From the NCBI GenBank assembly GCA_038025085.1, contig CM076147.1, positions 42,988,766-43,052,765 of the forward strand: a stretch of DNA of 64,000 nt. The letters are read 5' to 3'. Of this stretch, positions 12,001 to 21,400 are shown in pieces. The stretch is from Tetragonia tetragonoides (lineage: Eukaryota; Streptophyta; Magnoliopsida; Caryophyllales; Aizoaceae). Position 1 is the first letter of the stretch. Every line of letters starts with the position of its first letter. The notes beneath the pieces were generated by a model. That model was not told the DNA's origin, ran no database searches, and saw only the letters and a list, made by a program, of their open reading frames with translations. A program made the translations under genes and the position numbers.

Positions 12001-15000
12001 TTTGGCGAAACGCCACGGGAAACTCTGGATTGACGAAGAAACGCGCGCGAAACGCTGAGACAGAAATCGAAACGCACGGGAAACGCGCGAATTTTTTAAT
12101 TTCCAGAAAAAAAAAAATATATATATATATATATAAAACCAGTTTTTTTTTTTTCTAAACCCTAACCCGACAGCCGACACTCTCCTTCTCTCTCCTTCTC
12201 TCTCTTCTCTCCAACGGCTGTGCCTGTGACTGCTGTGAGCCGCTTCTCCGGCGACTCTGAAGGTTCTTCTCCGGCGATTCTCAAGCTTCCGGCGACCAGT
12301 GGTTCTTCTCAAGTAATTTTATTTTTTGATTTCTTCATCTCCTCTCTTTTCTCATTCCTTCCTCTCCTCTCTTTTCTTTTTATTTTCTGTTTAATTTCGT
12401 TTTTTTTACTCTTTGCTTTCTGTTTATGTTTTGTTTGATTTCATTTATGTTATTTCACTTATTTGCTTTTTGTTTCTCTCTTTTCTTCATGTTCTTTTTA
12501 ATTTCTGTTAATTTCCTCTCATCTCTTTTCTTTTTATTTTCTGTTTAATTTCGTTTTTTATGCTATTTGCTTTCTGTTTATGTTTTGTTTGATTTCGTTT
12601 ATGTTATTTCACTTATTTGCTTTCTGTTTCTCTCTTTTCTTCATGTTCTTTTTAATTTCTGTTAATTTCCTCTCATGTCTTTTTTTTTCTGTCTAGATAC
12701 ATGGCTTCAACTGATGATAGTGCTAATGTTAGTGAGTCAGTTGAGACTTCTCAAAATACAGACCCTAATAAACCTCTTTGGGTATATGTTAAAAATTTCG
12801 GTAGAACCGGAGTCAAAAGGGGTGGTAATATCAAATGGGAGTGTCTTCTTTGTCATGGAAATTACCAAGGGACATACACTAGAATTAGATATCATCTATT
12901 GGGAATTGCGGGGAAGGGAATTGGGATATGTTCAAAGGCAACCAGAGAGCATAGGCGTGAAATGGAGAGGTTGGAGGAAGAAGTTAACAAAAGGCAGAAA
13001 AACAATGCACCCCACCAAGTGCCCTTACCACCATCAGGGATAGTTGATTTGGGTGAAGATGGTACTAGTGATTTAATGCAAAGTGCTAAAAGAAAAAAAT
13101 TTGAAGAGACTCCTCTTGGTAAGGCATTTGATATGCAAGCTAGGAACCAGTTAGATTATTCGATTGCCCGAATGTTTTATACGGCTGGTTTGCCATTCAA
13201 TTTATCAAGAAACCCTCACTTCATTCATTCGTATGCTTTTGCTGCAAATCATAATTTGGGTGGTTATGTGCCTCCAAGTTATAATCGGTTGAGAACCACA
13301 TTGCTCCAACAAGAGAAGAATCATGTAGAGACCTTATTAGAACCAATCAAAGCAACCTGGAAAGAGAGGGGTGTTACAATTGTAACTGACGGATGGAGTG
13401 ATCCGCAAAGAAGGCCATTGATTAACTTCATGGCTACTTCAGGGTGTGGTCCAATGTTTATTAAAACTGTTAATTGCTTTGGTGAGTATAAGGACAAACA
13501 TTTCATTGCTGGCTTGATGAAAGAAGTTATTGATGAGGTGGGATATCATAATGTGGTTCAAATCATAACTGACAATGCACCCAATTGTAAAGGTGCGGGG
13601 GAAATAATTGAAAGTATTTATCCTCAAGTTTATTGGACACCCTGTGTTGTCCACACTTTGAACCTTGCCTTGAAAAACATTTGTGATGCAAAGAATTTAG
13701 AATCTAATAAAGAAGCTTATGATAAACTTCATTGGATAATTGAGGTTCATGGTCATGGTGTGCAAGTGAAGAACTTTATAATGAACCATGGCATGAGATT
13801 GGCTATTTTTAATCGATTCTCTTCTCTTAAGTTGCTTTCGGTTGCCGAAACTCGGTTTGCTTCGGTTGTTGTTATGCTTAAAAGGTTGAAGCTTCTTAGG
13901 CGTGCTCTTGAGGCCATGGTTATGAGTGATGAATGGAGCTCTTATAAAGAGGATGATGTGGGCAAGGCAAAGTTTGTGAAGGATAAGATAGTAGATGATA
14001 GTTGGTGGGAAGATGTTAATTACATCCTTGCATTCACCGCTCCCATTTATGAGATGATTAGGATTTGTGATACCGACAAGCCTTGTCTTCATTTAGTGTA
14101 TGAGATGTGGGATGACATGATTGAGAAAGTGAAGCTTGCAATTTATAAGAAGGAAGAAAGAGTTGATACCGCCTTCTCTCCTTTCTTTGATGTGGTTAAT
14201 ACCATTCTTATTTCTCGTTGGGGGAAAAACAACACACCTCTTCATTGCTTAGCTCACTCATTAAACCCAAAGTATAGTGCCTTTTTTTCTTTTCCATTTT
14301 GCTATTTTAAAATCTTTACATTCTTCTTTTCTTCACTATGTTCTGGCTACTCTTTTAAAGGTACTACAGTGATCGATGGCTTCATGAGGACCCTGCTAGA
14401 GTAACTCCTCAAAGGGATGACGAAGTATCACGTGAAAGAAGAAAGTGCTTCCGAAGGCTCTACCCCGATGATGATGATTATGAACAAATTATGCTGGAAT
14501 ATGGTAACTTTGCCTTGAAGCAGGGGGGTTATACCGGTAGTGAATCGCTTCATATGAGGTACTCGATGGATCCTAAAATTTGGTGGGCTAACTATGGTTC
14601 GGTTACACCGTTGCTTCAAGCATTGGCTTTTAGATTGCTTGGACATCCTACTTCCTCCTCATGTGTTGAGCGGAATTGGAGTACTTATGCATTTATTCAC
14701 TCACTTAGAAGGAATAGTTTGAATCCAAAACGTGCTGAGGATTTGGTATTCATTCACAACAATCTACGTCTTCTATCAAGGAACACATTCGTATATGAGG
14801 AGGAGAAAACAAAAATGTGGGATGTTGGTGGGGATGACTTCGATGATCTAATAGAAGATGGAGGATTTCTTCAAAACGCTGAGCTTTCTCTTGATGAGCC
14901 GGATTTGGAATCGGTGTTCTTAAATGAGCCACGTGCAACTTGATGCTAATTAATCTATGTAGTTGTTTTCATTTCTATTTGCGTTTGTAGTGTTTTTTTT

Positions 15001-16627
15001 TTTGAAACTTGAACTATGTATTTGTCTTCGTTTCATTAAAAGAATCGTTGTTATCTTGATGGAATAATTATTTTCTGTTTTTTTAATATATTTTTTTAAT
15101 ATTTTTTTTGTGGGGACGTTTCCGCGTTTCCGGCATTTTGAGAATTGACGTTTCCCGTTTCGCGTTTCCGCGTTTCACGTTTCCGTGCAACCTTGCATGA
15201 GGGCAATGGAGATGGATTCAGCATCTTTGGGAAATCAACATGCTGTCTCTTTGTATTGGTACTCAAATAATTTGTCACAGATTGCATTCTGGAACATGTG
15301 AATTGGAGCAACATATGCCTGGAAATGACTTTATGGCATTAACAAAGTATTTTCACATTAGCAGAAAAAACAAACTAAAGTACCAGAAAAGTGAGAATGA
15401 AATGCTAAAGATAAATCATCAAGCAACAGTACAGCAAAGTAAGATCACATCATAATCAGGAGAAATTACTCAATTAAAGACCTTACTTTAACATCTTATG
15501 CCTACAAGTATGATTACTAACAAAGAAAACAAATCGCTATAAAAAAGAAGAAAGAAAACAGGGGCAAGTTTTTACATTCAACAGAGGGGAATGAAAACGG
15601 GTCGAACCTGTAGTAGAGCAAGGGCATTACAGACACGGTTTGACTGTGCTGGAGTTAGGCTTGGCGGTGACAGCACTGGGTATATAGACACAATCTCCTG
15701 TGACCATAGACAATAAAATCTATCAATAAGCACTTCAAATTTCCACAACAGAACTCATTTAAGTCTGTATCACCAGTCCACAACTAAGTCCTCCATGTCC
15801 ATTCTCAGAACTCGGATGCAACATGACATTTAAAAAAGCCATATCCTAGTTATTCCGAAGTAAAAGCTTACAGCTAGCTTGCAAGTATATAGGAGGGGTA
15901 AGGAAGGGAAGAGCATTTTCAGCCTTATTTGCCACTTCAATGGAACTAAATTCGTTAACTCGTGTGGTTTACCAGTAAATGGAGGACAGGGGGAAATGTT
16001 TTTGTTCTTTTTTTAGTTTAATTGATCAATTTCTCTTCCCCATTGAACATCAAAAAATTCCCACTAAGAACATCCGAACAATGGCGAATTTCAGATTTCT
16101 CCCTCAATCCCTTTCCTTCCCCTTCATTCACAAATTCCCAAACAAGCTGTTACCCATCAACTTAAAAGAGAAGTAGTAAAGCACCAACTCTATGAAAGAT
16201 ACCCACAATCAGAAAAATCATCTTTGTTGTGATTCATGACTAACCTGTAAAAGGGCAGCAATAGTTCCAAAAGAATTCCACAGCAAAGGAGCCAAATCCT
16301 GAAACAATTCCCTTTTCTGACAACAAACACGAGCAAATAAACAGACCCATGTCAGAAAAAAGAGTTCAACCCAAAAACCAATCAAAACCCTAAATCACAA
16401 AGCTAAAGCAAAATCAGTTCCCATACTGACACAGAGAGAAATAGAGGTAATAATTGAACCTTGGAAAGTTCGAGAAGTGCGTTTTCACGGCGTTCAGGGT
16501 TACTGAGGTCGAGAACGAGTTGCTCAGCTGATTGCATTTTTGGAGGTCCAGCAGAAATTGGGGGAGATGATGAAAGTGGACCGTATGATGGTGCGTTTAA
16601 TGTTAATGAGTGTGGCAGATTCGCCAT
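6031..16627 (-). CDS. CNOT9: CCR4-NOT complex subunit 9 (RCD1/CNOT9 family)
   Basis: Nine exons: 16460-16627, 16245-16316, 15608-15697, 10809-10851, 8076-8182, 7320-7415, 6484-6674, 6317-6386 and 6031-6138. The joined CDS is 945 nt (314 aa), all GT-AG, with phases closing exactly. After a proline-rich N-terminus of about 30 residues the protein follows the CNOT9 armadillo fold without gaps. Hallmark segments are [75 protein letters not shown] and [24 protein letters not shown]9 binds the NOT1 scaffold and recruits RNA-binding proteins and GW-type adaptors to the deadenylase complex (family knowledge). Intron 3 (10852-15607) and intron 4 (8183-10808) are greatly enlarged by inserted repeats and a transposon, but the coding exons are undamaged. 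Position and length match the family, so this is very probably a working gene. Confidence 0.95.
8970..9880. repeat. tandem satellite-like array, about 300-bp units
   Basis: Three consecutive diverged units start near 8971, 9280 and 9588, with a fourth start near 9878, so the period is about 290-309 bp. Each unit repeats in the same order: 'gaagttc', 'tcttgggt-a-aatgga-cc', 'gccgaaaattgaagg', 'gggacatgggaggcccc' and 'ggttatcrggt'. The composition is richer in GC than the neighbouring intron. The array lies inside CNOT9 intron 4 and is related to the inverted copy at 1-440. No ORF is conserved between the units. Confidence 0.85.
9920..10240. repeat. degenerate minisatellite in CNOT9 intron 4
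   Basis: Short motifs such as catgtcccatgtc, aaggcgcctatg and gaatcgcc recur irregularly in many near-copies, directly after the 300-bp array. Spacing varies between about 20 and 60 bp, so it is an eroded minisatellite. Short frames through it are runs of Met, Ser, His, Pro and Cys codons from the repeat itself and are not credible proteins. Confidence 0.7.
11522..11703. mobile_element. hAT-type MITE, copy 1
   Basis: A 182-bp element with inverted ends: left ctatattgctcggactc, right complementing ctgtgttgctcggactc. It is flanked by a perfect 8-bp direct repeat, ggctacat, at 11514-11521 and 11704-11711, the target-site size of hAT elements. It has no coding capacity. It lies in CNOT9 intron 3. 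A diverged relative lies at 53512-53698, with shared interior phrases such as 'gacatgggtatgg' and its complement. Confidence 0.85.
12361..12668. repeat. 153-bp tandem duplication in transposase leader
   Basis: Two near-identical pyrimidine-rich units lie head to tail, starting near 12361 and 12514, each beginning cctctc and containing 'ttctgtttaatttcg' and 'tgttttgtttgatttc'. A third start lies at about 12669. They occupy what looks like a 5'-UTR intron of the hAT transposase: donor 'caa|gtaatt' near 12312, acceptor 'gtctag' near 12696, just before the ATG. Confidence 0.75.
12701..14943 (+). CDS. BED-finger hAT transposase
   Basis: Two exons, 12701-14271 and 14361-14943, joined over an 89-bp GT-AG intron. 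Splicing restores [13 protein letters not shown] and gives 717 aa without internal stops. Domains in order: a BED zinc finger (residues about 24-80; Cys48, Cys51, His65 and Cys77 visible), a DUF659/RNase-H-like core (about 140-340), and the C-terminal hAT dimerisation region (about 600-670). The likely catalytic acids are Asp230 (TDGWSD), Asp291 (ITDNAPN) and Glu627 (CVERNWS). The protein would bind the element ends in the nucleus and cut and paste the surrounding transposon. The start ATG follows a candidate leader intron. The full frame inside recognisable ends suggests recent or ongoing activity; whether it is expressed is unknown. Confidence 0.92.
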
Positions 16628-16880
16628 CCAATGTTTCCCCCCTCTCTCTCTCCTCTTTCTTTGTCACTCTCGTGGTTTGGTTTGATTGGTTTTCTCTGAT
16701 TTGGTTTTCTTGAGAGAGAAAGGAGAAGAACTGGGTAGAGAGCTGTAGAGGAGATTGAACAATTTCGGCTTTTGCTGTTTATGTGGTGTGGCCTGTGGGG
16801 GAGTTTCTTTTTGTCATTTTTTCCCATTAGTGGTAACTTTCCTTCTGAATCCTTCACAAAGAGTTTCTCGTATATCCATT
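16628..16880. promoter_or_regulatory. probable CNOT9 promoter and 5' leader
   Basis: This lies directly upstream of the CNOT9 ATG, which reads leftwards from 16627. It contains CT/GA-rich runs (ctctctctctcc at about 16640-16653, gagagagaaagg at about 16710-16725) typical of plant 5' leaders. No TATA box is obvious. The role is inferred from position. Confidence 0.4.
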
Positions 16881-16981
16881 AGTGTTCAAAATCATACCGT
16901 ATATAGGTCGGTTCTCAAAATCAAATGTATATATTCTCGGCTTAGCAATTTTCTACATCCAATCTTTTCAATATGATTAAA

Positions 16982-17561
16982 GTGTGATTTCCTCAAATAT
17001 ACATCATTCACAAATTAATTCCCAAATTAGCTTCGGTTCAAAACTATTTCCCCACATATACACCACGTAGGATCGGACTGTGGCCTAGAAGCGAATTTAA
17101 TTTTTTTTTTATAGCTAAAGGCAAAGCCGCTGTGGCCCACAGCGGCTTACTTAAGCAGCTGTGGCCCACAGCGGCTTTGCCTTTCGCTATAAAAAAAAAT
17201 TAGTGATCGGACTGTAGCCTGGAAGCGAATTTATAATTTTTTTTATAGCAAAAGGTAAAGCCGTTGTGGCCCACAGCGGCTTTGCCTTTCCCTATAAAAA
17301 AAAAATTAGTGATCGGACTGTGGCCCGGAAGCGAATTTATATTTTTTTTTATAGCGAAAGGTAAAGCCGCTGTGGCCCACAGCGACTTACTTAAGCCATT
17401 GTGGCCCACAGCGGCTTTGCCTTTCGCTATGAAAAAAAAAAATTAAATTCGCTTCCAGGCCACAGTCCGATCTTACGTGGTGTATATGTGGGGAAATAGT
17501 TTTGAACCGAAGCTAATTTGGGAATTAGTTTGTGAATGATGTATATTTGAGGAAATCACTC
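16982..17561. mobile_element. Mutator-type MITE with hairpin core
   Basis: A 580-bp element with inverted repeats of over 100 bp (left gtgtgatttcctc, right ending gaggaaatcactc). It is flanked by a perfect 9-bp target duplication, atgattaaa, at 16973-16981 and 17562-17570, as expected of Mutator-like elements. The TIR is shared with the element at 3343-4261. There is no transposase. The core is a set of palindromes described separately. Confidence 0.93.
17070..17480. repeat. palindromic tandem units inside the MITE
   Basis: About 105-135-bp units repeat three times, each opening gatcggactgt and containing a poly-A/T-bordered palindrome. Hairpins span about 17111-17190, 17245-17296 and 17349-17430. 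Arms such as aaagccgctgtgg and ccacagcggcttt pair almost perfectly. A transcript would fold into long duplex RNA. There is no protein-coding reason for the conservation. Confidence 0.85.
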
Positions 17562-18010
17562 ATGATTAAAGCTACAATAAAAAAAATAAAACTAAAAGAT
17601 ATTACGAAGAAAAAAATAGTTCCATAAATAAATGAGAATTATTAAAAATCCGATTGTGATCTATGATTAATTTTCTAGATTTTTCTTCTTATTTGATAAT
17701 TGACTTTCTAGTTAGTTAATATTCGGTCATATATGTAAAATATAACGGTCACAATCCACAAGTGTTCAAAATCATACTGTATATAAGTCAGTACTCAAAA
17801 TATAAATGTATATATTTTTGGCTTATCAATTCTCTACGGCCAATCTTTTCAATACGTTTAGAGCTACAATAAATAATTGTAAGATTTTATAAAGAAAAAA
17901 TAATTCCATAAAGAAATGAGAAATTAAAAAGTCCGATTGTGATCTGTGAGTAGTTTTCTAGTTTTTTTTTTGATAATTAACTGTCTAGTTAGTTAACATT
18001 CATTCATACA

Positions 18011-18467
18011 AAGATTTGCACTAGCAATCCAATCAATTTAAATTTGGAATTACACGGATATTAGAATGTTATGCACTCGAAAGTCATCATATCATTCTTT
18101 AGCTTTGTTCCCAAGAATGTGTCAATACCTTGTTGGTTTTGGCATAATTAGGTCCTTTCCTTTTACACGATTATATACACAGTAATTCTACATCTACAAA
18201 ATTGCTTTGAATATGGCAGCTCCAGTAGTAGAGCAGGTATCATTCATGATATTGCACAGGATTGCCAACTTTCAGCTGAATTGCCATGATCTTGTTGATG
18301 ACAAGAACACCCTGCCTTACTAATGGCCATGTCGATTGTCGACTGACCATTCAAATATTCAGCTGATAAACTCACCATCATCTGTTAGCAAAAGGTCGTC
18401 ATTGCACAACATGCAAGCTTCATACACGGAACAATATCGTTTGGCTCTTCCTTTATCCACAGAACAA
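18011..18467. other. 3' flank of BE3
   Basis: AT-rich sequence immediately downstream of the BE3 stop codon, probably its 3' UTR. I see no separate gene. Confidence 0.4.
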
Positions 18468-21400
18468 TCATACTCTCGATATCCGTGCTAATTTGTAGAC
18501 CTGCAAGTTATCATGAAGTAACCTTGTGTTACTTTCGTATTTTTATTCTTAATACAAGAGAAACCTGCACTACAAAGGAGGAACCCTTCAAGTAGTATAA
18601 ATCTCGAAGGGAAGATGTGGGTAGTGTGTATACTGGCTACTCTTACGAGCAACCTCCCCTCAACTTCGAAAATCAGAAGGTCTCAGCACATGGGTAATCA
18701 TGCAAGCTCTTTTTTCTTTCTTCCTTTCTTTTGGGGGGGGGGGGGGCAGTCGGCAGATAAAGATTTGTGTAATAGGTGAGTAATCTGACTTTCCATTTCA
18801 TATTTTACAAGAAATATAATTTAATTCACCAACTGCAGAAGGGATTCACTCCACAAATGACTGGCACTGAACAAGTTACAAACCTGAGCAGTTCTACTAG
18901 GCAGTTGCACTTGTAAACAGTTCGGGAGACCATCAACTCTGCATAAAGAGGAGTTCTTAAGTTCATAGAGAGAGAACATCAAGCAGTAACCAGAGCAACT
19001 TCAGACAAAACAATTACAAACCTCTTCTTTATGCTTCTTTGGAGATATTGATCGCTGCTGATGACTCCTTGACCCCCGTATTTCTTCTCATCCGTGTTTA
19101 TCATAATCTGTAACATCAACTTCAGTATATGTTGCCTATGGTTTTAAGACTGCAAATCATATTTGTGTCCAGATGGACCAGATTGCCTAGCACAACTATT
19201 TTGGTATCATATTTGCAGTGGCAAACTGGCATGGATATTTCGTTAACTCCAACCAGTCCTGATATAGAATGGCTAAACTTATTGGCATTACTTGGAGAAA
19301 GGCTTAGTAGACAAGGGAAAGTTAAATAAACAACCCCTTGGTTGACCCAGACACTACTAGAACAGGAAAAGCCACATACAGCCAGATTTAACATAGTACT
19401 TGCTCAAAATACCTAAATTAACAATAAGGAAAAGAAAGGTTTAAGTTATGCTCGGTCTAGCACTTGATTTTCACATTTGAGTCAATTTGTCACAGATAAA
19501 CAAAAGCTAAACCAAAATCTGATGGCAAGACAAGCGGTAGTGCAGCAGAATAAACCCAAGCTACTGCATTTATGAAATTATATTCAGGGAATAAGATGAG
19601 CTTAGTGGCAAAGAGACAGTCGCAAGCATGCATGATGATGAAATTTCTTCCATGATTTTATCTTAGTATCAAGCACAACAACTAGACTAGAATGACTATG
19701 TGATGGTAGGCTTTCAACTTCAAAGTATTGGGTATGTAACATGAGAGATTGTACTTGTTGCTTCATTTCAGTCATAGAAGCAAAACCAGTTATGTGCATA
19801 GTAGCATTTAGCATCTCTATGTAGCCATTACCCACTTATGACTAGGATGCTTAAATGAACAGTTGATACCTAGGCGAAGACGACAAAACATTTCAGGACA
19901 GTGAACTAGGCAAAAGATCTTGAGGTACACCATGGCAAAGGCAACTTAAATACTACAAAGTGGGATCTGGCTTACTTGATACTCCCCAGCTTCTTCGACC
20001 CCCACGCTATATTTCTCATATGAATTTGATGGATGAAAATTTAGTATGAAAAGAAGGGCACCTCTTATGTAGGAAATTACCTGCAAATAACATCATCAAA
20101 CATAAATAAAATTTATATGAATAAAGGATTTGGTTAAGTCTTACTTGACAAGCATGAGAGGAACTTAAATGTAGAGAACGTATTGACTTTCATGAATCTG
20201 TTCTTTACTTTTTTCCTTTATTCAACAAATGTTGCAGACCATTTTGGTATGTGGCAATCAAGTGACATGTATGAAAAAGTCAGAAAATATAAATGATCTC
20301 ATGTTCAGGTATCAGGAGTTTCTCCATCTAATATGTTGAGCTTCAGTAGTCAAGCGACGACTTAATCAATCAACAGAAAGAGAACAAAATGGATAGGTGG
20401 TCTATAGGATAAAGAGGAGCTACATTAGCAGTCAAAGTAGCTTCTGTCGTCAAGCAAAAGAAGCCCCCTCATGCATAATCCAAAGGGGATAGAAGGAAGG
20501 AAGGCGGAACTGGTGCAGAAGACAAAAATCACAGTTTCCCCACTTTACACAACTTGTGAAAAACTGCTCTTACATCATCAAGATAAAGTTCTTCCCATTT
20601 CTTGATAGACAAATTATGACTAGCGTCACTTTGTTTGAATCCTGTGTCCACCCAATTCTTTTCGCATTTCAATCGATTCTTTTTAAGATCTTTCAGTTGA
20701 CTCGAGCGCTTTCCCAATTAAAAAGAATACTCTAAAGAGTCATTGAACTTGATTTATTGACTTCTCTTTTATGGATGCATCCGAAGTATGAGTAAGGAAT
20801 AAAGATCTCTTGGAGTGCACAAATTGGCCCGCTGGAACAACATTCACTTCACAAAAATAAATAGTTGGAAATGGAATCACGATACCATAGTATCATCATT
20901 TACGTGGTGAACATTTGGTAAGCCTCTTGATAGAACCCTTTCTGTTTGATCCAATTTCATCATATCCTGAAAAGATTAGGAAGTTTACGAATTTTAGACA
21001 CTAATGTTAGGTCCAGGCAATCATAATTTGGGGGCTGGGAGGAGAAATATGTCTTTCTCAATACACAAGTGAATAAAGTAAAACTATGCAAGTGACAGAG
21101 TTGGACCTTGTCAAAGGAAAGCAATTCCTGATGAATTCCTTGCTCGTTCAACAAATCCCAGCGACGGTTTGCGAGATCAAATGAGAAGTTGTTGCTCGAT
21201 GTCGGGAACTCAACTCTCTGGTGAGTGGAAAGCCGAACATACATGAGGAAAAGCTAAAGCTTTTTAAGCATTTAAAGAAGCCACTTTATCACCTTTGGAT
21301 GCCCAAATTCGTTGCCCATGAAATTGAGGTAAGCACAGCCACCAATAGTAAATGTAATGAGTCTGACAATCTGGGGTGGAAAAAAAGGTAAGCTTCTTGA

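Larger units (their letters stand above)
11901..15192 (+). mobile_element. apparently intact hAT transposon in CNOT9 intron 3
   Basis: A 3292-bp element with about 20-bp imperfect terminal inverted repeats: left aagcaccgaaacgtgaatc, right complementing ggttgcacggaaacgtgaaac. Both ends carry dense subterminal copies of cgaaacg/cgtttcg (about 11905-12090 and 15117-15187), the usual kind of transposase-binding array in hAT elements. It encodes one uninterrupted transposase. The flanks are a direct repeat of 16 bp, ttgcatgagggcaatg, at 11885-11900 and 15193-15208, twice the 8 bp normal for hAT. It is inserted opposite to the host gene. Confidence 0.9.
16881..18010. repeat. tandem duplication, left copy interrupted by a MITE
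   Basis: A segment of about 250-290 bp beginning agtgttcaaaatcata occurs twice, at 16881 and again at 17761. Shared order: 'atcaaatgtatata', 'ctac..ccaatcttttcaata', 'gctacaataa', 'agttccataaa', 'tccgattgtgatct', 'tttctag' and 'gtctagttagttaa'. In the left copy the 580-bp element at 16982-17561 splits the sequence between 'caatcttttcaat' and 'gctacaataa'; in the right copy these are only a few bases apart. The right copy is therefore a related empty site. It lies between CNOT9 and BE3. Confidence 0.85.

Noticed and set aside
11818..12312. Arg-rich 164-codon frame on minus
   Set aside because: It is the antisense of the hAT subterminal cgaaacg repeats and leader; its composition is dictated by the repeat.
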